Shown: positions 1 through 7,995 of the stretch, one piece after another | Layout: every line of letters begins with the position of its first letter | Position numbering within the stretch: the stretch's first letter is position 1 | Position numbers and translations under genes: made by a program | Source: Pseudomonas sp. ISL-84 | Lineage (GTDB): Bacteria; Bacillota; Bacilli; Bacillales; Cytobacillaceae | Reading direction: 5' to 3' | Length of the DNA: 64,000 bases | NCBI GenBank assembly: GCA_018613035.1 | Contig: JAGGRA010000048.1 | Coordinates: forward strand, 1-64,000 | Notes under the pieces: generated by a model | Told to the model about the DNA's origin: nothing | The model's input: the letters and a program-made list of their open reading frames with translations, nothing else | The model's database searches: none

Positions 1-18
1 TTATTATATTTATCATTA

Positions 19-258
19 GGCGCTGGAAAACCTCATTGTTGTTTTTTAGCACCCTGTTGTGGAGCGGAAGGCACGAGATCCTCGAAAATGCATTCGCATT
101 TCCTTCGTGCGGTGTAAATTCGAGGAAGCTTATTCAAAGTCCTGCGGGAGTGCGGATCAAAGGGAGACCCCACAGGAGCAAAGCGACGAGGAGCGTCGGA
201 CCGCCCGCGGAAAGGGAGTGCCTGCAGCGGAAATCAACAGGCCAATTTAACAGAGCCA
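19..258 (+). repeat. MITE-like dispersed repeat, copy 1
   Basis: The left end (about 19-60) contains ATTGTTGTTTTTT followed by CACCCTGTTG, and the right end carries GGAAATCAACAGGCC then TTTAACAGAGCC. The interior is rich in CCGCGG-type palindromes. It is clearly homologous to the cleaner copy at 63090-63256, which has perfect 12-bp terminal inverted repeats. Open frames across it are not convincing genes. The left end of this copy is degenerate. Confidence 0.75.
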
Positions 259-266
259 ATAAAAAA

Positions 267-300
267 AGAAAGCATGTCTGCTGCAGATATGCTTTCTATT
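267..300 (+). terminator. Rho-independent terminator-like hairpin upstream of the histidine kinase
   Basis: AGAAAGCAT at 267-275 pairs with ATGCTTTCT at 289-297, with a 13-nt loop. A run of A precedes it, so it would work better for a minus-strand transcript arriving from the right, but it may simply insulate the next operon. The stretch 1-384 holds no gene I can support. Confidence 0.45.
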
Positions 301-384
301 GTATCTATTACTTAAAAAAATATATCTGTCTGATACAGTTCCCTTTATACTATTGTAAAGACAACAAAGCAGCGGGGGATGTAA

Positions 385-2199
385 ATGTTTAAGGGGAGCA
401 TTAGAAATAAATTGACTATTCTGTTGCTGATTGCAACAATTGTGCCATTTGGGGCATCTATTGTGATCACGTATTTCCATACGACAGAATCGCTGAAAAA
501 TCAGGCCATTAAGGAAAATAGCAATTTATTGTACCAGGGAAAGGTGAACCTTGAAAGCTACATAAATGAACTGAACGGATTAACGCTATCTCTTTATAAT
601 AATCCGGGTTTTATTAATTTTATAAGAGATCCCCAGAAAGAAAACAATTATCAGGCTGTAGATGCAACAAGGAATGTGATTTCAACCATTCTGTATGCAG
701 AAGAAAATATAAAACGAGTAAATATTGCTGTAGCAAAGGAAGATCGGCTCATTACTGCTTCCAAGCGTTCCACTGTTATCTTTTCAAGAAAGCTGACGAA
801 CATTAATCAGGAGTATTATGTAAAGGCAAAAGAAAGCCCAAGCAATATGTATCTTGAACCTATTCATAAGATTAAGGAACCGGAGGATAAAAAGCCTAAA
901 AATGTCATCACTCTCCACCGTTCACTGACCAATATCCCATCAGATGAAGTCCTGGCTTACATTTCGCTGGAATTTTCACCGGATCAAATCAATAATATTA
1001 GCCGTAACCTTTATACAAAAGGAAATGAGGAATTTTATATTGTATCACAAGAAGGAGAATTGATATACCGCTCCAATGATGAGAGTGAGGGGGGAGCCAA
1101 TAAGCCTAAATGGATTGATTGGGTAATAAAGACGGACAAAGAAAAAGGTACAGTTGAATGGAGAGAAGGTTCATTCAACGGTGTTATGGTTTACGATCAA
1201 TTGTCGAAAAATTCTGGCGGCTGGTACCTCGTAAAGAGAGTTCCGTATACAACCTTATATGAAAGTGCCTTTAGTGTAGCCAAAATCAATATTATGTTTG
1301 GAGCCGTTGGGCTTCTTCTCGTCATTCTTGCTACATTATTTATCTCTTTTAAAATAACTTCTCCGATCAGAGTACTTCTTCAATATATTGAACAGGTAGA
1401 AAAAGGCAATCTGAAGGTGCATTTTAAATCTATTGGGAACGATGAGATTGGTTATCTCGGTGACCGGTTTAGACGCATGATCGATAAAATTAATGATTTG
1501 ATTAACCGGGAGTATAAATTGCAATTGGAAAATAAAACGAATCAGCTAAAGGTTTTGCAGTCTCAGGTGAATCCCCACTTTTTATATAACGCACTGCAGT
1601 CAATCGGCACTGCTGCCTTAAAGAATCAGGTTCCACAGATTTATTCGTCCGTTACTCACCTATCTAAAATTATGAGATATAGCATGAATATGGAAGAAGA
1701 TATGGTACCGCTTTTAAAAGAGATTGAGCATACCAAAGCTTATCTGCTGCTCCAAAAAGAGCGGTTTGGAGATCAGCTGCAATTCTCCTTTGAGCTTGAT
1801 GAAGAGGCTATGAAGATTCCGGTACCTAAAATGATTCTGCAGCCAATAGTTGAAAATTACTTCAAGCATGGCTTTGATGCGCGGGAAAAAGCAGGTGAGA
1901 TAAAAATTGCCTGCAGGCAGGATGAGTTTTTTCTTGATATTCTTGTGAGAGATAATGGGATAGGTGTTTCAGAAAACAGGCTTGATGAAATCCACAGAAA
2001 CCTGATGAATGATCGGATAGGACAAAAGGGTGAGGAAACGAATATTGGCTTGAAAAATGTGTATGTCCGCTTAAAGCTGTATTATGGCGATCGTTCATTT
2101 CTTCAGATAAAGAACCTCAAGCAAGGTGGACTTTTAGTTTCTATTAAACTTCCAAAAAGGATGGAAGGTGGTCAAGATGAAAGCGATTATCGTGGATGA
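385..2199 (+). CDS. YesM-type sensor histidine kinase
   Basis: A 604-aa membrane sensor kinase. There is one transmembrane helix near residues 12-30, a long extracytoplasmic Cache-like sensor region to about residue 300, a second helix at about 305-325, then a HAMP segment. The His_kinase domain has QVNPHFLYNALQSIG, whose histidine is the expected phosphorylation site, and an HATPase domain has ENYFKHGF and DNGIGV. The ATG follows a GGGGGATG-rich stretch. The response-regulator gene overlaps its 3' end, so the two are co-translated. Family members usually sense carbohydrate status and sit beside sugar transport or catabolic genes, which fits the genes downstream. The ligand cannot be read from the sequence. 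Confidence 0.9.
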   Translation: MFKGSIRNKLTILLLIATIVPFGASIVITYFHTTESLKNQAIKENSNLLYQGKVNLESYINELNGLTLSLYNNPGFINFIRDPQKENNYQAVDATRNVISTILYAEENIKRVNIAVAKEDRLITASKRSTVIFSRKLTNINQEYYVKAKESPSNMYLEPIHKIKEPEDKKPKNVITLHRSLTNIPSDEVLAYISLEFSPDQINNISRNLYTKGNEEFYIVSQEGELIYRSNDESEGGANKPKWIDWVIKTDKEKGTVEWREGSFNGVMVYDQLSKNSGGWYLVKRVPYTTLYESAFSVAKINIMFGAVGLLLVILATLFISFKITSPIRVLLQYIEQVEKGNLKVHFKSIGNDEIGYLGDRFRRMIDKINDLINREYKLQLENKTNQLKVLQSQVNPHFLYNALQSIGTAALKNQVPQIYSSVTHLSKIMRYSMNMEEDMVPLLKEIEHTKAYLLLQKERFGDQLQFSFELDEEAMKIPVPKMILQPIVENYFKHGFDAREKAGEIKIACRQDEFFLDILVRDNGIGVSENRLDEIHRNLMNDRIGQKGEETNIGLKNVYVRLKLYYGDRSFLQIKNLKQGGLLVSIKLPKRMEGGQDESDYRG

Positions 2200-2908
2200 T
2201 GAAAAGCATGTTCGTGAAGGGTTAATGCTTTTAGCCGAGTGGGAGCGTTTTGGGATTAAAACAATCATAGAAGCGGTTGATGGAAATGAGGCCGTGAAGC
2301 TCATTAGCGAGCATCGACCGGAAATTATCTTTACAGATATGAGAATGCCGAAAAGAGATGGAATCAGTCTTTTAAAATGGATTCATTCTTCAGAAATTCC
2401 CAGCAAGACCATTGTAGTCAGCGGATATGATGATTTTGAATATATGAGAAACGCCATCTGCTATAAAAGCTTTGATTACATCCTAAAGCCAATCGATCCA
2501 GAAGTTTTAAACGAAACATTGGAGAGAGCTGTTACGGAATGGAACCAGCAAAGTTGTCCGGGAATACCTCAGGGGGTGCAATACGGAGAAAAGAATGTCA
2601 TGCAGCAAATAGAAGAATTTTTGCTGGAGAGCTACAACAAAGATTTTACTCTTCAGGAAATTGCGGATCGTTTTTATTTAAGCAGAGAGTATATTTCAAG
2701 AAAGTTTAAACAGGAGTACCAGGCTACCATCACCGATTTTATAACAAATATCCGCATGGAAAAGGCGAAAGACTTATTGCAGAATACAAAGCTTAAAATC
2801 TATGAGGTTGCTTTTCAAGTCGGCTATCAGGATGAAAAGTATTTTAGCAAGGTGTTTAAAAAGACAGCAGGAGTTTCGCCGAATGAATATAGAAGCTCAC
2901 TTGTTTAG
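2177..2908 (+). CDS. YesN-type response regulator, AraC-family output
   Basis: A 243-aa protein with an N-terminal receiver domain ([12 protein letters not shown] at the start, phospho-acceptor Asp in [11 protein letters not shown], conserved Lys in YILKPID) and a C-terminal AraC-type double helix-turn-helix (about residues 145-243, ending [11 protein letters not shown]). The open frame extends to a GTG at 2168, but the ATG at 2177 is better placed behind GGAAGGTGG. It overlaps the kinase stop codon, implying translational coupling. It probably activates the sugar catabolism genes that follow directly. Confidence 0.9.
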   Translation: MKAIIVDDEKHVREGLMLLAEWERFGIKTIIEAVDGNEAVKLISEHRPEIIFTDMRMPKRDGISLLKWIHSSEIPSKTIVVSGYDDFEYMRNAICYKSFDYILKPIDPEVLNETLERAVTEWNQQSCPGIPQGVQYGEKNVMQQIEEFLLESYNKDFTLQEIADRFYLSREYISRKFKQEYQATITDFITNIRMEKAKDLLQNTKLKIYEVAFQVGYQDEKYFSKVFKKTAGVSPNEYRSSLV

Positions 2909-2928
2909 TAACAGAAGGAGGAATAACC

Positions 2929-3669
2929 ATGGTTAACGTTTTAGTTTGGAATGAGAACCGCCATGAGAAGAAGGATGAAAAGGTAAGAGCTGTGTATCCG
3001 GATGGAATTCACGGTGCGATTGCCGGCTTTTTAAAAAATGACGGATATATGGTTAGTACTGCAATATTGGATGAGCCCGAGCATGGAATTACTGACGATG
3101 TTTTAAAGAAAACTGACGTAATGATTTGGTGGGGCCATCTCGCCCATGGGGAAGTGGAAGATTCCATCGTTGAAAAGGTGAAACAACGAGTGCTTGAAGG
3201 AATGGGGCTGATTGTTCTTCATTCAGGGCATTTCTCAAAAATCTTTAAAACGTTAATGGGAACCTCTTGTGATTTAAAGTGGAGGGAGGCAGATGAAAAG
3301 GAACGGATTTGGATTGTAGACCCGAGCCACCCGATTGCTTCAGGATTGGGAGAATATATTGAGCTTGAACGAGAAGAAATGTACGGGGAGCATTTTGATA
3401 TTCCTGCTCCTGATGAACTTGTAATGGTAAGCTGGTTTGAAGGCGGAGAGGTCTTCAGGAGCGGATGTACATATAAAAGGGGTAAGGGAAAGATATTTTA
3501 TTTCCGCCCAGGGCATGAAACGTACCCAACTTATTATCATAAGGACATTCAGCAAGTCATTAGAAATGCTGTTCAGTGGGCTAAGCCTGCCGGTCTTCCG
3601 ACACCTGTTTATGGAAACGCAAAACCATTAGAGAAAATCAGTGCGAAGTATGAAGGAGTGAAGAAATAA
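2929..3669 (+). CDS. ThuA-like domain protein
   Basis: A 246-aa protein of the ThuA family (glutamine amidotransferase-like fold) named after trehalose utilisation protein A. The full length is the domain, with features such as [22 protein letters not shown] and [11 protein letters not shown]. The RBS AGAAGGAGG lies 8 nt before the ATG. ThuA proteins often occur with Gfo/Idh/MocA dehydrogenases and AP-endonuclease-fold isomerases in pathways that oxidise and process sugars as keto derivatives, exactly the neighbours seen here. The reaction catalysed by this copy cannot be told from sequence. Confidence 0.85.
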   Translation: MVNVLVWNENRHEKKDEKVRAVYPDGIHGAIAGFLKNDGYMVSTAILDEPEHGITDDVLKKTDVMIWWGHLAHGEVEDSIVEKVKQRVLEGMGLIVLHSGHFSKIFKTLMGTSCDLKWREADEKERIWIVDPSHPIASGLGEYIELEREEMYGEHFDIPAPDELVMVSWFEGGEVFRSGCTYKRGKGKIFYFRPGHETYPTYYHKDIQQVIRNAVQWAKPAGLPTPVYGNAKPLEKISAKYEGVKK

Positions 3670-3670
3670 G

Positions 3671-4699
3671 ATGGAAAAAATCAGAATAGGGATTATTGGC
3701 TGCGGAAGTATTGCGAAGCATCGCCATATGCCTGAATACCATGCAAACAGCGGGACAGTCATTGCGGCGGTTTGTGACATTGCAGAAGAACGAGCACAGG
3801 GGTTTGCTGAATTATACCAGGCAAAAGGGTACACCGACTATGAAGAATTGCTTGCTGATGCTGATGTGGATGCTGTCAGCGTGTGTACCCCGAATTATCT
3901 GCATGCTCCGATTTCAGTTGCGGCACTTAATGCAGGGAAACATGTTCTATGCGAAAAACCAATGGCTACCTCAAAGGAAGAGGCGTTGGAAATGATTGAA
4001 GCAGCCCATAAAAATGAAAAAAAACTAATGATTGCCCATAACCAGCGGTTCGTACTGTCACATAAAAAAGCAAAAGAACTAATTGAAAGAGGCGAAGCCG
4101 GAAAAATCTTCAGCTTCCGAACAGCTTTTGGCCATGGCGGTCCTGAGGGATGGAGTGCGGATGGCAAAGATAGCTGGTTTTTCAAAAAGGATCAGGCTTT
4201 CATCGGCGCAATGGGTGACCTTGGCGTTCATAAAACGGATTTGCTTCGCTATGTACTTGGAGAAGAGTTTGCTGAGGTCGGAGCCTTTGTGGAAACAAGT
4301 GCAAAGAAAAATGCTGATGTAGAAGACACTGCTGCATGTGTTTTGAAAACAGAAAGCGGTGTGATCGGCACTTTGGCGGCAAGCTGGTCCTATGTTTCCA
4401 AGGAAGACAACTCAACGATTATTTATGGAGAGAAAGCGATCTTAAGATTAGAAGATGACCCAATAAATTCTCTTATTGTGCAATATGCGAACGGTGAAAC
4501 TGTAAAGTATGAACTTGGCGGAATCCAGACAAATGACGAAGGCGGACAAAAGAGTTCAGGCGTCATCGATCATTTTGTGGATTGTATTGTAAATGATCAA
4601 GAACCTGCCATTTCAGGTTCAGAAGGAATGAAGTCGCTTGAAGTTATTCTTGCTGCCCTGGAATCCAGCAAGACCAAACAAATCGTCAAAATTAATTGA
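3671..4699 (+). CDS. Gfo/Idh/MocA family oxidoreductase (first of two)
   Basis: A 342-aa NAD(P)-dependent sugar dehydrogenase-like protein. The N-terminal Rossmann fold has IGIIGCGSIAKHRH, the family signature CEKPMATS follows at about residue 95, and a catalytic-type histidine lies in GDLGVHKTDLLRY. The C-terminal half is the usual open beta-sheet domain. It starts 1 nt after the ThuA stop, behind AAGGAGTG. A second paralogue lies immediately downstream, suggesting two oxidation or reduction steps on one sugar, or an oxidation and re-reduction around a keto intermediate. The substrate is unknown. Confidence 0.9.
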   Translation: MEKIRIGIIGCGSIAKHRHMPEYHANSGTVIAAVCDIAEERAQGFAELYQAKGYTDYEELLADADVDAVSVCTPNYLHAPISVAALNAGKHVLCEKPMATSKEEALEMIEAAHKNEKKLMIAHNQRFVLSHKKAKELIERGEAGKIFSFRTAFGHGGPEGWSADGKDSWFFKKDQAFIGAMGDLGVHKTDLLRYVLGEEFAEVGAFVETSAKKNADVEDTAACVLKTESGVIGTLAASWSYVSKEDNSTIIYGEKAILRLEDDPINSLIVQYANGETVKYELGGIQTNDEGGQKSSGVIDHFVDCIVNDQEPAISGSEGMKSLEVILAALESSKTKQIVKIN

Positions 4700-4708
4700 G
4701 GTGCACTT

Positions 4709-5740
4709 ATGAGGAAATTGCGGATAGGGATCATCGGAGCTGGCGGGATTGCCCAATCCAGGCACATTCCTGTCTTTCTGAAATTCTCTGACAGCATAAC
4801 CATTACGGCTGTATGCGATGTGAATAAAGATACAGCAAAAAGAGCTGCAAGCCAATTCGGTATTGAAAAGTCATTTACAAATTATAAGGACATGTTTAGT
4901 GAAACAGATGCAGTGGTCATTTGTACCCCGAATAAGTTTCACTCTGAGATTACAGTTGCTGCACTGGAAGCTGGACAGCATGTACTGTGTGAAAAGCCGA
5001 TGGCAATGTCATCAGAAGAATGCAAAAAAATGGTTGAAGCAAGGGACATGTCGGGAAAGGTCCTGGCGATTGCTTATCATTACCGATTTATGAAAGAAGC
5101 ACAGGCTGCAAAAAAACTCATTCTTGCAAATGAAATAGGCCGGCCATTTGTTGCGAGGGCAAGGGCGATGAGAAGACGGAAGGTACCGGGCTGGGGTGTT
5201 TTTACGAACAAGGAACTGCAGGGCGGTGGAAGCTTAATTGATTATGGGTGCCATCTTTTGGATCTTTCGCTTTGGCTAATGGGAAATCCAGGAGAAATGG
5301 AAGTAATAGGGTCAGCTTATAATACGTTAAGCAAAATGCCTGATCAGGTCAATCTATGGGGCAGCTTTGACCATAAAACCTTTAATGTTGATGACCATGT
5401 GACAGCCTACATAAAATTTAAAAATGGTGCATCTCTGATTTTTGAAACTTCCTGGTCAGCCAATATTGAAAGGGATGAAGAAAGTGTCAGCCTTTCAGGA
5501 GAGCACGGAGGAATCGATGTGTTTCCATTCAGGATGAATCAATCCAAGCATGGGATGCTCCTCAACACCCTCCCAGAATGGCTGCCTGGGGAGGTAAACT
5601 ACTCTCTGGCACAAACGCAGAATTTTATTAATGCCTGTATGGGCAGGGAAGAGTTTACAGTTAAACCTGAAGAAGCTTTACAGACAACAAGAATAATCGA
5701 TGCAATCTATAAAAGCAGTGGAAAAAGAGAAAAATTTTAA
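4709..5740 (+). CDS. Gfo/Idh/MocA family oxidoreductase (second of two)
   Basis: A 343-aa paralogue of the preceding gene with IGIIGAGGIAQSRH in the dinucleotide-binding fold, CEKPMAMS, and GGSLIDYGCHLLDLSLW around the active site. The ATG follows GAGGTG. It lies 9 nt behind the first oxidoreductase and overlaps nothing. The two differ enough in the C-terminal domain to suggest different substrates or steps rather than a recent tandem duplication. Confidence 0.9.
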   Translation: MRKLRIGIIGAGGIAQSRHIPVFLKFSDSITITAVCDVNKDTAKRAASQFGIEKSFTNYKDMFSETDAVVICTPNKFHSEITVAALEAGQHVLCEKPMAMSSEECKKMVEARDMSGKVLAIAYHYRFMKEAQAAKKLILANEIGRPFVARARAMRRRKVPGWGVFTNKELQGGGSLIDYGCHLLDLSLWLMGNPGEMEVIGSAYNTLSKMPDQVNLWGSFDHKTFNVDDHVTAYIKFKNGASLIFETSWSANIERDEESVSLSGEHGGIDVFPFRMNQSKHGMLLNTLPEWLPGEVNYSLAQTQNFINACMGREEFTVKPEEALQTTRIIDAIYKSSGKREKF

Positions 5741-5759
5741 GAAGCAGGAGGGGACACTT

Positions 5760-6728
5760 GTGAAGCTGGGTGTATTTACAGTTTTATTTGCAGAAAAAAA
5801 CTTTGAGGATATGCTTGATCATGTGAAGGCCGCGGGTCTGAAAACAGTTGAAATCGGAACGGGTGCTTATCCCGGAAATGCTCATTGCAATCTTCAGGAG
5901 CTTTTGAAAAGTGAAGACCTTCGTCATGATTATTTGGAAAAAGTTACGTCCAGAGGACTGGAAATCAGCGCATTCAGCTGCCATGGCAACCCTATTTCAC
6001 CTGATAAAGCTTTTGCAGAGGAATCAGACAGAGTGTTATATGATACCATCAAACTGGCAAGCTTGATGAATGTTCCGGTTGTAAACTGTTTTTCCGGAAC
6101 AGCAGGTGATGGGGAAGATGCCAAGCATCCGAATTGGCCTGTTGCACCATGGCCGAATGAATATGGAGAGGTATTAATATGGCAATGGGAAGAAAAGCTC
6201 ATTCCTTACTGGAAAAAAGCCGGCCGGTTTGCCAAGGAGCATAATGTTAAAATTGGGCTCGAGCTCCACGGCGGTTTTCTTGTGCATACACCTTATACGC
6301 TTTTGAAATTAAGGGAAGAAACCTGTGAGGCAATCGGGGCTAATCTGGACCCTAGCCACTTATGGTGGCAGGGAATCGATCCTGTTGCAGCCATAAAAAT
6401 ATTGGGGAAAGAAAATGCTATCCACCACTTCCACGCAAAGGACACCTATATTGACCGGGAAAATGTAAATATGTATGGCTTAACGGATATGCAGCCATAT
6501 GGCAATGTGCAGACAAGAGCGTGGACATTCCGGTCAGTAGGATGCGGACACAGCCTTCAGGAATGGTCAGATATGATGAGTGCTTTACGGACCTTTGGCT
6601 ATGATTATGCTGTAAGCATTGAACATGAAGATCCGCTTATGTCGATTGAAGAAGGATTTACACGGGCAGTTAAGAATTTGCAATCGATCTTAATTGAAGA
6701 GCAGCCGGCTTCCATGTGGTGGGTGTAG
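5760..6728 (+). CDS. Sugar phosphate isomerase/epimerase family protein
   Basis: A 322-aa TIM-barrel protein of the AP-endonuclease-2-like isomerase superfamily. Metal-ligand type motifs are visible: GLELHGGF, NLDPSHLWWQG, HHFHAKDTYID and SIEHEDP. The frame is open back to an ATG at 5700 inside the previous gene, but the GTG at 5760 sits behind a strong AGGAGGGG at 5746-5753, so I start there. It is the last gene of the presumed yesMN-thuA-oxidoreductase operon and is closed by a terminator at 6743. Confidence 0.88.
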   Translation: MKLGVFTVLFAEKNFEDMLDHVKAAGLKTVEIGTGAYPGNAHCNLQELLKSEDLRHDYLEKVTSRGLEISAFSCHGNPISPDKAFAEESDRVLYDTIKLASLMNVPVVNCFSGTAGDGEDAKHPNWPVAPWPNEYGEVLIWQWEEKLIPYWKKAGRFAKEHNVKIGLELHGGFLVHTPYTLLKLREETCEAIGANLDPSHLWWQGIDPVAAIKILGKENAIHHFHAKDTYIDRENVNMYGLTDMQPYGNVQTRAWTFRSVGCGHSLQEWSDMMSALRTFGYDYAVSIEHEDPLMSIEEGFTRAVKNLQSILIEEQPASMWWV

Positions 6729-6742
6729 ACATTTTTAGATGG

Positions 6743-6779
6743 CTGGGGAGGAAATTAAAAAACCTCTCCGGTGTTTTTT
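6743..6779 (+). terminator. Rho-independent terminator of the sugar operon
   Basis: CTGGGGAGG pairs with CCTCTCCGG (two G-U pairs) around an A-rich loop, followed by six T residues, 14 nt after the isomerase stop codon. Confidence 0.8.
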
Positions 6780-6849
6780 CGACAAATTTCTCGAATAGGG
6801 TTGACCCTTTCTGCTGAATTTAGTAAAATTAAATAGTTGATTCGACAAA
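6778..6849 (+). promoter_or_regulatory. Probable tRNA-Gly promoter flanked by two Spo0A-box-like sites
   Basis: TTGACC at 6801-6806 and TAAAAT at 6824-6829 with a 17-nt spacer form a good SigA promoter. TTCGACAAA occurs at 6778-6786 and again at 6841-6849; read on the minus strand each is TTTGTCGAA, the consensus 0A box. The downstream site covers the likely transcript start. Binding by Spo0A is inference. Confidence 0.5.
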
Positions 6850-6872
6850 GTGCTTAATAGTTACCTAATAAT

Positions 6873-6903
6873 GCGGGTGTAGTTTAGTGGTAAAACCTCA
6901 GCC
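6873..6903 (+). pseudogene. Truncated 5' half of tRNA-Gly
   Basis: These 31 bases are identical to the first 31 bases of the intact tRNA-Gly at 7032, covering the 5' acceptor strand, D arm and 5' anticodon stem. Identity stops inside the anticodon loop, just before the anticodon. The following 128 bp contain a perfect hairpin (CGTCGAG-TTGC-CTCGACG, 6928-6945) and a direct repeat ACGCATCC, and no gene. Confidence 0.85.
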
Positions 6904-7031
6904 ACGAGCAACGCATCCATGAATTAACGTCGAGTTGCCTCGACGCATCCGTCTTCTCTGAATCAGCTTGAAGAGGAAGAGGCATGAAAGAACGGGAAAA
7001 GAGTTAGTATTTAGGTAATTTAATTTTATAC

Positions 7032-7105
7032 GCGGGTGTAGTTTAGTGGTAAAACCTCAGCCTTCCAAGCTGATGATGAGGGTTCGATTCCCTTCACCCG
7101 CTCCA
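7032..7105 (+). tRNA. tRNA-Gly (anticodon TCC)
   Basis: A complete 74-nt cloverleaf with encoded CCA. The acceptor stem GCGGGTG pairs with CACCCGC, the anticodon loop is CTTCCAA with anticodon TCC, and the T loop is TTCGATT. It matches the Bacillus tRNA-Gly(UCC) as I recall it. It is followed by its own terminator at 7114. Confidence 0.97.
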
Positions 7106-7113
7106 TACATAGC

Positions 7114-7157
7114 CAACGCAGTGTTTCGTTCAAAAAGAACGAGGTATTGCGTTTTTT
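7114..7157 (+). terminator. Terminator of tRNA-Gly
   Basis: A long hairpin (AACGCAGT...CGTTC-AAAAA-GAACG...ATTGCGTT) ends in TTTTTT. Confidence 0.8.
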
Positions 7158-7175
7158 CATTTTTGGCTACTAACC

Positions 7176-7206
7176 GGTACCAGGTACCACCCGAATTTTG
7201 TCGAAA
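7176..7206. repeat. GGTACC palindromic repeat with Spo0A-box-like tail, copy A
   Basis: GGTACC-A-GGTACC is followed by ACCCGAATTTTGTCGAA; the last nine bases (7197-7205) are a consensus 0A box. Related copies lie at 20209-20248, 28341-28365 and 38301-38333. Confidence 0.65.
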
Positions 7207-7211
7207 TAAAA

Positions 7212-7228
7212 GGGTGCTTTTAGCACCC
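7212..7228 (-). terminator. Terminator of the B3/4-domain gene
   Basis: GGGTGC and GCACCC form a stem followed on the minus strand by TTTTATTT. The stem includes the stop codon of the gene. Confidence 0.7.
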
Positions 7229-7888
7229 GATTACCTTAAAGTTCCCATCGCCCCCATGGACTTGTGTGTACATATTCATCAATGATTTAACCATTTTCTC
7301 AGCTTGCCGGGTTTCAAGTGAAGGGCGCAAATAGACGATTTGGACAGCATTTTTTGTTTGTTCTGTTACTGCTGTCCTTTCAGAGTCGACGAATGGGCTC
7401 CCGAATGGGCCCGCTGCATCTTCGCAAATAATTAAATTGGCCAGTGAATTGGGTCTCCCATTTAAACCGTTATATTCTTCGCTATCTTTGCCAAGCCTGA
7501 TAGATAAATCACCAGTGAGCTTGTCTGCATCATAAACGCCAATCGGAATTTGATATTCCAATGAGAAGAAGTTGTTAATATCAATAGAGCTATTGACCGG
7601 CTGCAGGTAGTTCTGCTTTTTAATTCTGCGGTACAGTGCTTCTGCAGAATGCCGGTAGCGGTTAGGGTCCTTTCCGGCTGTCTTGAAAATCTGTCTCCAT
7701 TCTTTAATGCCCTCCAGATCCGTGACGTTTTTATCCTCTAAATCAAAATAGATAGATTCCTGGAACAGCTGGAGACGACCTTTTACCATTTGCGGAGACT
7801 GTCCGACTTCTATATTTGTATATGTAATAATACCGACTTTAAAATGCGGAAATAGTCCGCACAGCTCGGGAGAAATTGTAATTTCCAA
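7220..7888 (-). CDS. B3/4 domain-containing protein
   Basis: A 222-aa protein built around a B3/4 domain, the fold found in the beta subunit of phenylalanyl-tRNA synthetase and in stand-alone proteins thought to act on or sense misacylated tRNA. Visible family features include GKDPNRYRHSAEALYRR and the C-terminal RPSLETRQAEK. The frame extends upstream to 7978, but TTG at 7888 follows GGAGGTGG at the right distance and gives the usual length. The exact function is not established. It is divergent from queG. Confidence 0.8.
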   Translation of the reverse strand: MEITISPELCGLFPHFKVGIITYTNIEVGQSPQMVKGRLQLFQESIYFDLEDKNVTDLEGIKEWRQIFKTAGKDPNRYRHSAEALYRRIKKQNYLQPVNSSIDINNFFSLEYQIPIGVYDADKLTGDLSIRLGKDSEEYNGLNGRPNSLANLIICEDAAGPFGSPFVDSERTAVTEQTKNAVQIVYLRPSLETRQAEKMVKSLMNMYTQVHGGDGNFKVIGC

Positions 7889-7995
7889 GCTTTCCACCTC
7901 CAAATTTACTTTAAAATAGTTTATCATAATAAGCGATGTTCCTATAAACAATGACCTTTCAAATATATAAATTTCCATAGAAGGGAGGTTCTAAG

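Noticed and set aside
36-392. 118-aa and 63-aa frames at the left end
   Set aside because: They lie inside the dispersed repeat, have no RBS and no family-like sequence.
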